From Edwardsiella tarda ATCC 15947 = NBRC 105688 (GTDB lineage Bacteria; Pseudomonadota; Gammaproteobacteria; Enterobacterales; Enterobacteriaceae): a stretch of DNA of 64,000 nucleotides. Shown here in pieces: positions 49,269 through 58,994 of this stretch. A program made the translations under genes and the position numbers. The notes below the pieces were generated by a model. That model was not told the DNA's origin. It was given only the letters and a program-made list of their open reading frames with translations, and did not search any database. Location of the stretch: assembly GCF_003113495.2 (NCBI RefSeq), contig NZ_CP084506.1:868001-932000 (forward strand), in the 5' to 3' direction. The stretch's first letter is position 1; every line of letters begins with the position of its first letter.

Positions 49269-49958
49269 TCAGGGCATAAAACGGTAACCGACGCCGGTTT
49301 CGGTGAGGAGATGGCGCGGGCGCGCCGGCTCCAGCTCTAGCTTCTGGCGTAGATGCCCCATATAGATGCGCAGATAGTGGCTATGCTCGACGTAGTTGGG
49401 TCCCCAGACGCTGTTGAGTAACTGGCGTTGCGTTAACACCTTGCCGCTGTTGGCGATCAGCTCGGCCAGCAGACGGAACTCGATCGGGGTCAGGTGTAGC
49501 GACTCGCCGGCGCGTGTCACGCTGCGTTGTAGCAGATCGACTTGCACCTCGCCGAAGCAAACCAATGGACTCTCCTGCTGCTGGCGCGTATGGCGCCGTA
49601 GGGCGACGCGTACACGTGCCAGTAATTCGCCGATGCCGAATGGCTTACTGAGAAAGTCCTCCGCCCCGGCGTCCAGCGCCGCGATCTTGTCGGCCTCGTC
49701 GCTGCGAGCCGACAACACGATCAACGGAATGGCGCTCCAGCGGCGCAGATCACGAATAAACTCGATCCCATCGCCATCCGGTAGGCCGAGATCGAGGATG
49801 ATCAGATCGGGTTGGCGAGTGCCCGCCTCGATCAAACCGCGTTGTAGGCCGTCGGCCTCGTTAACTCGCCACCCCTCGTTTTCCAGGGCGGCGCGCACGA
49901 AGCGGCGGATGGCTTGTTCGTCTTCGACGATCAGGATGGTTATCGGGGTCGTGGTCAC
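49269..49958 (-). CDS. kdpE: Potassium-response regulator KdpE
   Basis: KdpE activates kdpFABC when phosphorylated by KdpD. The 229-residue OmpR-family regulator has the acceptor Asp in LIILDLGLPDGDG (about residue 53) and a C-terminal winged helix ending RHLLTETGVGYRFMP. It overlaps kdpD by 4 nt. A candidate operator for it lies before kdpF at 57271-57290. Confidence 0.97.
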   Translation of the reverse strand: MTTTPITILIVEDEQAIRRFVRAALENEGWRVNEADGLQRGLIEAGTRQPDLIILDLGLPDGDGIEFIRDLRRWSAIPLIVLSARSDEADKIAALDAGAEDFLSKPFGIGELLARVRVALRRHTRQQQESPLVCFGEVQVDLLQRSVTRAGESLHLTPIEFRLLAELIANSGKVLTQRQLLNSVWGPNYVEHSHYLRIYMGHLRQKLELEPARPRHLLTETGVGYRFMP

Positions 49959-52663
49959 GATTGATCTGTCATCTCCACATCGGTTTCCGGTTCAATCTCC
50001 GGTGCGGCTTGCAACGGTAGCGTAAAGTGAAAATGGGCACCGCCGTCTGGCGGGCATTCCAGCCAGATTTTACCACCGTGTACCTCAATAATGGCACGAC
50101 AAATCGCTAACCCCAAACCGACGCCGGGGATGGCGGATTCCTTATCGCCACGGGTGAACTTGTTGAAGATCTGCTGGCGTTGCGCGTTGGCGATGCCATT
50201 GCCATCATCACTGACCTCGACTTCCAGCCCCTCCGCCGTGACGCACGCGCTGATGGTGATGGCTGCGGTGCCCCCCGCGTATTTCCCGGCGTTCTCCAGC
50301 AGATTCTGCAACACCCGTTCGAGCAGCGCCCCGTCACAGTAGACCAGCGGTAGATCTGGCGGCAGGTGAAGGTGTAGCGGATGGGCGGCCAGCATCGGTT
50401 CCAGGGTGTGTAGGGCGCTGCCGACGATCTCCTCCAGGGATTGCCACTCCTGGCGTAGGCGGAAGCCGCCGGATTGAAGACGCGCCATATCCAACAGGTT
50501 GTTGACCAGGCGCGAGGTATTGAGGATCTGTTGGCGGATCTCACCAGCCTGCGGGGCATGAACGGAGTTTTCGCTGGCCAGATCCAGGGTGAGGATCTCC
50601 GCCTGACCGAAGAGTACCGTCAGCGGGGTGCGGAGATCGTGTGAGAGCGCGGCCAGTAGTGAGTTACGCAGTTGCTCGCGTTCGGCCTCCAGGCGCGCCG
50701 CCGCCGCGCTATGCGCCAAATGTAAACGCTCCAGCGCGTTGGCGATCAGGACGCTGTAAGTCTGCAATAGGCGTTGTTGCTCCGGCACCATCAGCTGACG
50801 CAGATTCGCGGGCTCGATAGCCAGCACCCCGTAGGTGGTCTGGGTGCTGGAGAGCGGTAACAGCTGATAGGGGACGCCGGGTAGGGTATCGGTACCGGCA
50901 CCGGCGGGTTGGCCGCGATCGCGGCACCACTGGGCGATGGCCAGATCGACGTTGGCGACCCCGGCCTCATCCCCCTGATGGCAATGCAACTGGCCTTCCG
51001 CATCGGGTAACAGCAGGGTAGTACGGGCGCCGAAGCTGTGGTTGAGCGAGGCACAGCTACTGCGGATTACCGCTTCTTGGTTGAGGGCATTGCCCAGCGC
51101 CTTGGACATCTCATACAGATGGTGGGCGCGTTGCTCGCGGTAACGCGCCACGCGCGCCTGATAGCGCATGCCTGCGGTGAGGTTGCCGATCAGGATGCCG
51201 ACGATCAACATCACCCCGAAGGTGACCAGATACTGGACGTCGCTGACGGCGAACGACCATTGCGGTTGAATGAAGAACAGATCGAAGCTGGCGACGCTGA
51301 TACAGGCGGCGAACACCGAGGGCCAGCGGCCGAAGAAGAGCGCCACCAGCGCCACGCCGAGCAGGTAGATCATCACCAAGTTAACCTGATCGAAGGTGGG
51401 GAGTAGCAGCTTACCGAGTAGCGAGATCAGGGCGCACAGCGCCGCGGCGACCATAAAGCCACGGATCTGTACGCGCCAGCGCTCCCCGAAGGGACGGGGA
51501 TCGTTCTCGCGGGGGCCCACGGGGCGCTCCTCCACCGCGACGATCAGTAGATCGAGATCGGGGCCGAGGCGTGCCAGTCGATCGGCGAAGCGGGCCGTAG
51601 GCCAAGAGAGTCGTCGTGTCTCGCGTTGGCGGCGGCCGATGACGATCTTCCCGAGGTTATGCTCGCGGGCATAGCGTAGAATCGCGCGCTCTGGGGCCGG
51701 ATCGGAGAGGGTGGCGGTCTCTGCCCCCAACTCCTGTGCCAGGCGCATGCTACGCAGGATGGCGCGTCGCTCGCTTTCCGGCAAGCGATGAAGTCGTGGC
51801 GTTTCAACATAGACCGCATGCCAGACGCAACCGAGGCGCGTGGCCAGACGTGCGGCGGTGCGCACCAGCTTGTCGTTGTCGGCGCAGTGACCGATGCACA
51901 GCAGCAGGGCATCGCGAGTATGCCAGACTCGGCTGCCTCCCGGGCCGCTGCGGAACTCCCGCATTTGCTCGTCGACCCGGTCGGCGGTGCGACGCAGCGC
52001 TAGTTCGCGCAGGGCGATCAGGTTCCCCTTGCGGAAAAAGTTCTCGATAGCGCGCTCGGCCTGGCCGGGGATGTAGACCTTGCCCTCCTTGAGGCGCTGG
52101 CGCAGATCGTCCGGTGGCAGATCGACCAGTACCACCTCACTGGCGGCATCGAATAGCCGATCGGGTACCGTCTCTCGCACCTGAACTCCGGTGACGTTAC
52201 CGACCACGTCGTTCAGGCTCTCCAGGTGCTGTACGTTGACGGTGGTCAGCACATCGATGCCCGCTACTAACAGCTCCTCGACATCCTGCCAGCGCTTGGG
52301 ATGGCGTGAACCGGGGGCGTTGGTGTGCGCCAGCTCATCCATCAGGATCAGTGCTGGCGCACGGCTCAACGCCCGGTCGAGGTCAAACTCACGCAACTGA
52401 CGGCCACGATGATGAATGCGCTTGGCCGGCAAGCGTTCCAGCCCGTCGAGCAGGGCGGCCGTCTCGCTGCGCCCATGGGTCTCGACGACGCCGATCAGCA
52501 CATCCAGTCCCTGGGTGCGCAGACGCTGCGCCTCCTGGAGCATGGCATAGGTTTTCCCGACACCGGCGCAGGCACCGAAGAAGATCTTGAGTTTGCCGCG
52601 CGCCGGCTCGCCGACCTGTGCCAGCAGGGCGTCGGGATCGGGGCGCTGTTCATCATCAACCAT
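49955..52663 (-). CDS. kdpD: Potassium sensor histidine kinase KdpD
   Basis: KdpD senses low potassium and high osmolarity. The 902-residue protein has an N-terminal KdpD domain with Walker A GACAGVGKTYAML (about 32-44). A universal-stress-protein-like domain covers about 250-370 and four membrane segments lie at about 400-500. A GAF-like region precedes the HisKA box LSHDLRTPLTVLFG (His near 673) and the HATPase with DDGNGIANAQ and GVGLGLAIC. Everything matches E. coli KdpD (894 aa). It lies 26 nt after kdpC. Confidence 0.97.
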   Translation of the reverse strand: MVDDEQRPDPDALLAQVGEPARGKLKIFFGACAGVGKTYAMLQEAQRLRTQGLDVLIGVVETHGRSETAALLDGLERLPAKRIHHRGRQLREFDLDRALSRAPALILMDELAHTNAPGSRHPKRWQDVEELLVAGIDVLTTVNVQHLESLNDVVGNVTGVQVRETVPDRLFDAASEVVLVDLPPDDLRQRLKEGKVYIPGQAERAIENFFRKGNLIALRELALRRTADRVDEQMREFRSGPGGSRVWHTRDALLLCIGHCADNDKLVRTAARLATRLGCVWHAVYVETPRLHRLPESERRAILRSMRLAQELGAETATLSDPAPERAILRYAREHNLGKIVIGRRQRETRRLSWPTARFADRLARLGPDLDLLIVAVEERPVGPRENDPRPFGERWRVQIRGFMVAAALCALISLLGKLLLPTFDQVNLVMIYLLGVALVALFFGRWPSVFAACISVASFDLFFIQPQWSFAVSDVQYLVTFGVMLIVGILIGNLTAGMRYQARVARYREQRAHHLYEMSKALGNALNQEAVIRSSCASLNHSFGARTTLLLPDAEGQLHCHQGDEAGVANVDLAIAQWCRDRGQPAGAGTDTLPGVPYQLLPLSSTQTTYGVLAIEPANLRQLMVPEQQRLLQTYSVLIANALERLHLAHSAAAARLEAEREQLRNSLLAALSHDLRTPLTVLFGQAEILTLDLASENSVHAPQAGEIRQQILNTSRLVNNLLDMARLQSGGFRLRQEWQSLEEIVGSALHTLEPMLAAHPLHLHLPPDLPLVYCDGALLERVLQNLLENAGKYAGGTAAITISACVTAEGLEVEVSDDGNGIANAQRQQIFNKFTRGDKESAIPGVGLGLAICRAIIEVHGGKIWLECPPDGGAHFHFTLPLQAAPEIEPETDVEMTDQS

Positions 52664-52689
52664 GAAACATCCTTAGCGAGCGAAAACGG

Positions 52690-53295
52690 TTAGCGTAAGC
52701 GGGGTGTTGCCTCCGATGATAGCCGATCCAGCGCCAGATTGAGCGCCAAGACGTTGACCGTCGGCCGACCGATGAAGGCCGGCCAGCTGTCGCGCTGCAG
52801 CTCGGCGATCAGTGCCTCGACGCGGCTCAGCGCGAGACTACGCGCCGCGGCGACGCGCGCCGCCTGATAGTAGGCCGCCTGCGGCGAAATATCGGGGTCG
52901 AGGCCGCTGGCAGAGCTGGTGAGCAGATCGACCGGTAACGCCTCGCTGTAGGGCTCCAGCGGATCGCGCTGACGCAGCTGCGCGGCGCGCTCGGCCAGGG
53001 TGCGGGTCAACAGCGGGTTGCTGACCGCCAGGTTGCTGCCGCCGGAGGCCAGGGCGTTGTAGGGGTGGTCGGCGGTCGCCGAGGGGCGCGGCCAAAAATA
53101 GTCATCACGCTGGAAGGATTGACCGATCAGCGCCGATCCGACCGGGCGCCCGTCGCGTTGCAGCAGCGAGCCGTTGGCCTGCCAGGGGAACATCAACTGT
53201 GCCAGCGCCGTGGTTAACAGGGGATAGAGAATACCGGTGATCAGGGTAAGCACCAGCATCATGACCAGGGTGGGGCGTAGTAAGGGCTGTGTCAT
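52690..53295 (-). CDS. kdpC: K+-transporting ATPase subunit KdpC
   Basis: KdpC is the periplasm-facing subunit with one N-terminal membrane helix that stabilises KdpFABC and increases ATP affinity. ATG 53295 (MTQPLLRPTLVMMLVLTL) gives 201 residues, about 10 more than E. coli. The longer reading frame into kdpB is rejected. The conserved segment RPSATADHPYNALASGGSNL is present. It starts 11 nt after kdpB. Confidence 0.96.
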   Translation of the reverse strand: MTQPLLRPTLVMMLVLTLITGILYPLLTTALAQLMFPWQANGSLLQRDGRPVGSALIGQSFQRDDYFWPRPSATADHPYNALASGGSNLAVSNPLLTRTLAERAAQLRQRDPLEPYSEALPVDLLTSSASGLDPDISPQAAYYQAARVAAARSLALSRVEALIAELQRDSWPAFIGRPTVNVLALNLALDRLSSEATPRLR

Positions 53296-53306
53296 GGTGG
53301 GCTCCT

Positions 53307-55373
53307 TTAAGCCAGGCCGCATAGGGTTAATAACAGATCGATCAGCTTGATGCCGATAAAGGGCACCACCAGTCCGCCCACGCCATAGATCCACAGGTTA
53401 CGGCGCAACAGCGCCCCGGCGCTCAGCGGGCGGTAACTCACGCCGCGTAACGCGAGGGGGATCAGGAAGACGATGATCAGGGCGTTGAAGATCACCGCCG
53501 ACATGATGGCCGAGGAGGGCGAACTGAGGTGCATCACGTTTAGTCGATTCAGTTGCGGATAGGTGGCGGCGAAGGCGGCCGGGATGATGGCGAAGTATTT
53601 CGCCACGTCGTTGGCGATGCTAAAGGTGGTCAACGAGCCACGCGTCATCAGCATCTGCTTGCCGATATGTACCACCTCGATCAGTTTGGTCGGGTTGGAG
53701 TCCAGATCGACCATGTTGCCCGCCTCCTTGGCGGCCTGGGTGCCGGAGTTCATCGCCACGGCCACGTCGGCCTGGGCCAGCGCCGGGGCGTCGTTGGTAC
53801 CGTCACCGGTCATCGCCACCAAGCGGCCTTCGGCCTGATATTGGCGGATCAGCGCCAGTTTGGCTTCCGGTGTCGCCTCGGCCAGGAAGTCGTCTACCCC
53901 GGCTTCGGCGGCGATGGCGGCGGCGGTCAGCCGGTTATCGCCGGTGATCATCACCGTCTTGATCCCCATGCGGCGCAGCTCGGCGAAGCGCTCCTTGATC
54001 CCCCCCTTGACGATATCTTTGAGCGCCACCACCCCCAGGATGCAGGCATCTTCGGCCACCACTAAGGGGGTCGCCCCGCTGCGAGCGACGCGCTCGACGG
54101 TCTCATCTACGGCGCGCGGGAAGTGACCGTCGGCCGATTCAACATAACGGCGAATCGCATCGACGGAGCCTTTACGGATCATGCGCCCCTGGATGTTGAC
54201 CCCGCTCATGCGTGTCTGGGCGGAGAAGGGGACGAAGGTGGCATTCAGGCTGTGCAGATCGCGTTCCCGCAGGTTAAAGCGCTGCTTGGCCAGTACGACG
54301 ATGCTACGCCCTTCCGGGGTCTCATCCGCCAGTGAAGCCAGTTGGGCGGCGCTGGCTAATTGTTGCTCACTGACCCCATTGACCGGCAGGAACTCGGAGG
54401 CCTGGCGGTTACCGAGGGTGATGGTACCGGTCTTATCCAGCAGCAGCACGTCGACATCGCCAGCGGCCTCGACGGCTCGTCCGCTGGTGGCGATGACGTT
54501 GGCACCCAGCATGCGGCTCATGCCGGCGACACCGATAGCCGAGAGCAGACCGCCGATGGTGGTGGGGATCAGGCAGACCAGCAGCGCCACCAGCACCGTG
54601 ACGGTGACCGGACTCCCCATCTGGCTGACCTGGGCCCCGAAGAGTGAGAAGGGATACAGGGTGGCGCAAGCCAGCAGGAATACCAGCGTCAGGGCGATCA
54701 GCAGGATGGTCAGGGCGATCTCGTTGGGGGTCTTGCGTCGCTTGGCGCCCTCCACCATGGCGATCATGCGATCGAGAAAGGTTTCGCCGGGGTTGACGCT
54801 ACACTGCACCACCAGCCAGTCGGAGAGGACCCGCGTCCCGCCGGTGACGGAGGAGAAGTCGCCGCCCGACTCGCGGATGACCGGTGCGGACTCGCCGGTG
54901 ATGGCGCTTTCGTCGACCGAGGCGCCGCCCTCCAGGACTTCGCCGTCGCAGGGTAGGGTATCACCCGCCTCGACCAGCACCACGTCACCTTTACGCAGGC
55001 TCTCGGCGGCCACCTTCTGCCATGGTGCGCCATACTGCGCCTGTTGCAGTTTCTTGGCCCAACCGCTCTTCTTCACGCCTTTTAAGCTCTCGGCCTGCGC
55101 CTTGCTGCGCCCCTCGGCCAAGGCCTCGGCCAGGTTGGCGAAGAGTACGGTAAACCATAACCAGACAGCCAGGCTGCCGGTGAAGGCGGCGCTGCCGTCG
55201 GTATGACCACTGAGGATCATCAACCAGATAAAGCTGGTTAGCAGGCTGCCCAGGTAGACGACGAACATCACCGGGTTACGCCATTGTACGCGTGGGTCCA
55301 GTTTGCGCAGGGCGTCCCGTAACGCGGTCTTGAGCAGAGCGGGGTCGAACAAGGCTCGCTGTTGATGACTCAT
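53307..55373 (-). CDS. kdpB: K+-transporting P-type ATPase KdpB
   Basis: KdpB is the ATP-hydrolysing subunit of the high-affinity potassium pump. The 688-residue type IA P-type ATPase has the actuator motif TGES (159-162). This includes the serine whose phosphorylation inhibits the E. coli pump. The phosphorylation motif DKTGT has Asp313, and the hinge is [17 protein letters not shown]. Length agrees with E. coli (682). Confidence 0.98.
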   Translation of the reverse strand: MSHQQRALFDPALLKTALRDALRKLDPRVQWRNPVMFVVYLGSLLTSFIWLMILSGHTDGSAAFTGSLAVWLWFTVLFANLAEALAEGRSKAQAESLKGVKKSGWAKKLQQAQYGAPWQKVAAESLRKGDVVLVEAGDTLPCDGEVLEGGASVDESAITGESAPVIRESGGDFSSVTGGTRVLSDWLVVQCSVNPGETFLDRMIAMVEGAKRRKTPNEIALTILLIALTLVFLLACATLYPFSLFGAQVSQMGSPVTVTVLVALLVCLIPTTIGGLLSAIGVAGMSRMLGANVIATSGRAVEAAGDVDVLLLDKTGTITLGNRQASEFLPVNGVSEQQLASAAQLASLADETPEGRSIVVLAKQRFNLRERDLHSLNATFVPFSAQTRMSGVNIQGRMIRKGSVDAIRRYVESADGHFPRAVDETVERVARSGATPLVVAEDACILGVVALKDIVKGGIKERFAELRRMGIKTVMITGDNRLTAAAIAAEAGVDDFLAEATPEAKLALIRQYQAEGRLVAMTGDGTNDAPALAQADVAVAMNSGTQAAKEAGNMVDLDSNPTKLIEVVHIGKQMLMTRGSLTTFSIANDVAKYFAIIPAAFAATYPQLNRLNVMHLSSPSSAIMSAVIFNALIIVFLIPLALRGVSYRPLSAGALLRRNLWIYGVGGLVVPFIGIKLIDLLLTLCGLA

Positions 55374-55398
55374 GATAATTCTCTCTATGTCCTTACAC

Positions 55399-57096
55399 TT
55401 ACGGCTGGGTGTGTAGCAGCGTGGTTTGTAGCTGCTCGGCGACTGGCCCGAGCGCCAGTGCCGGAATGAAGGTTAGGGCGCCGACCAGCAAGATGGTGCC
55501 GATCAGTAGGCCGACGAACAGCGCGCCATGGGTCGCCAGGGTGCCGTTACCGGCCGGTTGGCGTTTTTTCAGCGCCAAGGCACCGGCGATCGCCATGACG
55601 GGGATGATCACCCCGAAGCGGCCGAGCAGCATGACGAGCGCCAGCAGTAGGTTGTAGAACGGCGTGTTGACGCTCAGCCCACCGAAGGCGCTGCCGTTGT
55701 TATTGGCGGCGGAAGAGAAGGCGTATAGCACCTCGCTGAAGCCGTGGGCACCCGGGTTGAGGATGGCGCTGCGTCCGGCGTCACACAGCAGGGCGATGGC
55801 GCTGCCGACCAGGACCAGGGCCGGGGGGATCAGGATGGCCAGCGCGGTCATCTTCATCTCGAAGACCGTGATCTTTTTCCCCAGGTACTCGGGGGTGCGG
55901 CCAATCATCAATCCGGCGATGAAGACGGTGAGCAGGACGAACAGCAACATACCGTAGAGTCCGCTGCCCACGCCGCCGAAGACCACCTCGCCGATCTGCA
56001 TCAGCCACATCGGTACCATGCCGCCGAGGGCAGTAAACGAGTCATGCATCGCATTGACCGCGCCACAGGAGGCGGCGGTAGTTACGACGGCATACAGGGC
56101 GGAGGCGAGGATACCGAAGCGGCTCTCTTTCCCCTCCATATTGCCGTTGCTGTCGGCGCCCAGCGTCATCAGATGTGGGTTACCTTGCAGTTCGGCATAC
56201 ATCACGGCGCTGGCGGCGACGATGAAGATCAACGCCATGGCCCATAGCAAGGCGTGGCCCTGGCGACTATCGCCGACGCTGCGGCCGAAGGCGAAGCAGA
56301 GTGCGCTGGGTAGCAGGAAAATCGCCACCATCTGAACCAGATTGCTCAGCGCGCTGGGGTTTTCGAAGGGATGGGCGGAGTTGGCACCGAAGAAACCGCC
56401 GCCGTTGGTGCCCAGCAGCTTGATCGCCTCTTGGGAGGCGACCGGCCCCAGCGGTAACAGCTGTTTCCCTCCCTCCAATGGGCTGACATCGACATAGGCG
56501 GCGAAGTTTTGTACCACCCCCTGGCCGGCGAAGAACAGCGCCAGTAAGAGCGACAGGGGCAACAGGACATACAGGGTGATGCGCCATAGATCGACCCAGG
56601 CGTTACCCAATGCCGCATCGGCGTGACGGCTGAAGGCGCGAGTCAGGGCGAACAGGATGGCGATGCCGCTGGCCGCCGAGAGGAAGTTTTGTACGCCGAG
56701 TCCGGCCATCTGGCTGAGGTAGCTCAGGCTGCTCTCGCCGCTGTAGGCTTGCCAGTTGGTGTTGGTGACGAAGCTGACGGCGGTGTTGAGGGCCAAATCC
56801 CAGCGTAGGCCGGGAAAGCCCTGCGGGTTGAGCGGCAGACTACCCTGGGCCAACAATAGGATGAACAGTAGCGCGATACCCAGGAGATTAAAGGCGAGGA
56901 TCGCCAACAGATAGCGGCGCCAATCCATGTCGCGTGGCGTGATACCGCATAAGCGCCATAGGGTATTCTCTGTGCGCACCATGGCGCGATAAGGCTCTCC
57001 GTCGATCAGGCGGCTCAATAGGCTACCGAGCGGGGGGGCCAGGACCAGCAGCGCCAGCAAGAGTAGCCCGATGAGCATCAGTGCATTGAGTAACAT
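55399..57096 (-). CDS. kdpA: K+-transporting ATPase channel subunit KdpA
   Basis: KdpA is the SKT-superfamily channel-like subunit that selects potassium. ATG 57096 overlaps the kdpF stop by one base (TGATG) and gives 565 residues (E. coli 557). Four selectivity-filter loops are visible: [50 protein letters not shown] and [11 protein letters not shown]. The rest is hydrophobic. Translational coupling to kdpF is clear. Confidence 0.97.
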   Translation of the reverse strand: MLLNALMLIGLLLLALLVLAPPLGSLLSRLIDGEPYRAMVRTENTLWRLCGITPRDMDWRRYLLAILAFNLLGIALLFILLLAQGSLPLNPQGFPGLRWDLALNTAVSFVTNTNWQAYSGESSLSYLSQMAGLGVQNFLSAASGIAILFALTRAFSRHADAALGNAWVDLWRITLYVLLPLSLLLALFFAGQGVVQNFAAYVDVSPLEGGKQLLPLGPVASQEAIKLLGTNGGGFFGANSAHPFENPSALSNLVQMVAIFLLPSALCFAFGRSVGDSRQGHALLWAMALIFIVAASAVMYAELQGNPHLMTLGADSNGNMEGKESRFGILASALYAVVTTAASCGAVNAMHDSFTALGGMVPMWLMQIGEVVFGGVGSGLYGMLLFVLLTVFIAGLMIGRTPEYLGKKITVFEMKMTALAILIPPALVLVGSAIALLCDAGRSAILNPGAHGFSEVLYAFSSAANNNGSAFGGLSVNTPFYNLLLALVMLLGRFGVIIPVMAIAGALALKKRQPAGNGTLATHGALFVGLLIGTILLVGALTFIPALALGPVAEQLQTTLLHTQP

Positions 57097-57185
57097 CAGA
57101 AGTCCTCCGCATGCCACAGTGCATACACCAGGTATACCAGCAGTAGCAGCACCAAAACGGTGCAGGCAATCAGTCCCACGGTCAT
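57096..57185 (-). CDS. kdpF: KdpF, small stabilising subunit
   Basis: A 29-residue hydrophobic peptide ([20 protein letters not shown] then YALWHAEDF) with one membrane helix, the same length as E. coli KdpF. It has a GAGGAG site before the ATG. It stabilises the KdpABC complex at the lipid interface and is the first gene of kdpFABCDE. Confidence 0.93.
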   Translation of the reverse strand: MTVGLIACTVLVLLLLVYLVYALWHAEDF

Positions 57186-57733
57186 TGTGTTCTCCTCATT
57201 ATGTCTGGCTTAATGACGCCTTCAGCATAGGGAGAGCGAGGCATAAAAAGGGTAAAAAAGGCGGGGCTGGCTGTAAAAAAGATATAAAAATGAATATTAT
57301 TCATACAGATATCGCCGATTAAATCGGCTAAGGGCGGCGCAGGTTAGGTCGTTGTGCGTCGTGTGTCGTGACGGTGTGGCGACGTCGCAGGTGCGGGGGC
57401 AAGCGGCCCATGCATCATCCACCGTCAACGGCCTATCAGGAGTTAGGCGCACGCGGGGCTACGGCGCAGATAAGGTCAGTCAGCGCGCGAGGCTATGGCG
57501 TGATTAAGTGGAAAGCGTGGCGCGATCACGCACGATGGCGACGCGTTGACCTCTCGGCGTGTGTCGACCTGGACGCCTGTGATGCGGTATCGCCATCCAG
57601 GGTATAGGTGGTCGGAGGAGTGCTTGCTTTCTGTGCAGCGAGGGGCTATGTTGTTTCCACTCAGGCCAGCGCTTCTGGCCACGCTGTTCCCGCCTCGCCG
57701 CTAGGCTTTAGGCGAATTTGCAAGGAGGTCACG
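57186..57733. other. kdpF-ybfA divergent intergenic region
   Basis: This stretch is 548 bp without a supportable gene. The kdp side (57186-57310) is AT-rich and holds the KdpE operator. The remaining 57311-57733 is GC-rich, with a few short overlapping frames that have no family resemblance or ribosome sites. The ybfA ribosome site (AAGGAGGT) lies at its end. Confidence 0.6.
57271..57290 (-). promoter_or_regulatory. KdpE operator of kdpFABCDE
   Basis: On the minus strand TTTTTATATCTTTTTTACAG closely resembles the E. coli KdpE site (T-rich, with TATA then T-run then ACA). A TATGCT -10 (57224-57229) without a good -35 lies downstream, giving a start near 57217. The operator centre would then be about 63 nt upstream, as in E. 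coli (-71 to -55). Confidence 0.8.
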
Positions 57734-57937
57734 ATGCTGTATCCCCCCTATTCTTGGCCACGCATTCTGTTACGCCGTAGCGGCGTTATCGTCATTGGTA
57801 CACTCGCGCTGCCGGTGATGCTGCTGCGTAAGGATCGCGCCCGTTTCTACAGCTACCTGCATCGGGTGTGGTGCAAGACCAGTGATAAACCGGTGTGGCT
57901 GAGCGAATCAGAAAAAGTGAAGCCCGACTTCTTCTGA
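57734..57937 (+). CDS. ybfA: YbfA, small conserved protein
   Basis: ATG 57734 behind a near-perfect AAGGAGGT site gives 67 residues. There is one hydrophobic segment (about 15-32), then the strongly conserved [14 protein letters not shown] and KTSDKPVW blocks also seen in E. coli YbfA. Function unknown; probably membrane-associated, with the conserved part on the cytoplasmic side. The position between kdp and ybgA/phrB is conserved. Confidence 0.92.
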   Translation: MLYPPYSWPRILLRRSGVIVIGTLALPVMLLRKDRARFYSYLHRVWCKTSDKPVWLSESEKVKPDFF

Positions 57938-58031
57938 CGGCAACGCCGGCGAGACTCGCAGATGTGGCGCGGCGGTCTACACTTGCGTAAGGATCCCGGA
58001 AATCGTTTGTCGCTGTGAAGGGAGGCTTACC

Positions 58032-58985
58032 ATGTCATCTACGATCCCGGTCGGTATCAGTGCCTGTCTGCTCGGTCAGACGGTGCGCTTCGATGGTGGA
58101 CATAAGCGTCTGGCCTTGGCCTGTGAGACGCTGGCGCCATTTTTTCGCTTCTTACCCCTCTGTCCCGAGATGGGCATCGGCTTGCCATCGCCGCGCCCCG
58201 CCTTACGTTTGTTGCGGCGCGAGGCGTCATCGGACATCGCCCTGGTCGATAGTCGTGACCCTAGCTTGGATTATACGGCGGCGATGCAGGCCTTTTCCGC
58301 GCATCAATTGCCGCACCTGCAGGCATTGTGTGGCTTTATCCTCTGTGCGCGCTCGCCCAGTTGCGGTATGGAGCGGGTCAAGGTCTACACGGCGCAGGAG
58401 GCGCGGAAGAGCGGGGTAGGGCTGTTTGCCGCCGCCCTGATGGCGGCGATGCCCTGGTTGCCGGTTGAGGAGGATGGGCGCCTGAGCGATGCGCTGTTGC
58501 GCGAGAACTTTATCGCACGGGTGTATGCCTTGCACGAGTTCAATCAGCTGTGGCACCAGGGATTGAGCCGTGGCGCACTGGTGGCCTTTCATAGCCGTTA
58601 TAAACTGTTGCTGTTGGCCCACTCACAACCCGATTATCGCGCATTAGGGCGTCTGGTGGCGGCTATCGCTCAATATGATTCATTGGCGCAGTTCGCCGTG
58701 GAGTATCGCGCGCGCTTGATGGCGCTGATGCGCCAGCCTGCGACGCGGCGTAACCATACCAATGTGCTGCAACACGTGCAGGGCTACTTCAGCCTGCGTC
58801 TGAGTGCCGCTCAGCGCGCCGAGCTGAGCGAGTTGATCTTGCAGTATCGTCAGGGGACACAGCCATTGCTGGCCCCTCTGACGCTGCTGAAACATTATCT
58901 GCGTGAATATCCCGATGAGTACCTGGCCTCGCAGCGTTATTTTTCGCCCTATCCAGACGCGTTGCGTCTGCGCTATGGCCATTAG
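58032..58985 (+). CDS. DUF523-DUF1722 fusion (RudS-type tRNA 4-thiouridine desulfidase candidate)
   Basis: The 317-residue protein joins DUF523 (TudS, about 1-150) with DUF1722 (about 185-300). E. coli YbgA, at the same locus, has only the DUF1722 part (169 aa). The three conserved TudS cysteines are Cys12 (SACLLG), Cys44 (LCPE) and Cys111 (PSCGM), which in TudS hold a [4Fe-4S] cluster. DUF523-DUF1722 proteins have been reported as RudS, which removes sulfur from 4-thiouridine in tRNA, with DUF1722 as the RNA-binding part. Thiouridine 8 is the near-UV sensor of bacteria, and the next gene, phrB, repairs UV damage. The specific activity here is inferred. Confidence 0.85.
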   Translation: MSSTIPVGISACLLGQTVRFDGGHKRLALACETLAPFFRFLPLCPEMGIGLPSPRPALRLLRREASSDIALVDSRDPSLDYTAAMQAFSAHQLPHLQALCGFILCARSPSCGMERVKVYTAQEARKSGVGLFAAALMAAMPWLPVEEDGRLSDALLRENFIARVYALHEFNQLWHQGLSRGALVAFHSRYKLLLLAHSQPDYRALGRLVAAIAQYDSLAQFAVEYRARLMALMRQPATRRNHTNVLQHVQGYFSLRLSAAQRAELSELILQYRQGTQPLLAPLTLLKHYLREYPDEYLASQRYFSPYPDALRLRYGH

Positions 58986-58994
58986 GTGGCGCCG

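Noticed and set aside
57608..57937. 109-residue form of YbfA from an upstream start
   Set aside because: The 67-residue form begins at an ATG with AAGGAGGT and matches the family; the 42-residue extension has no resemblance to it.
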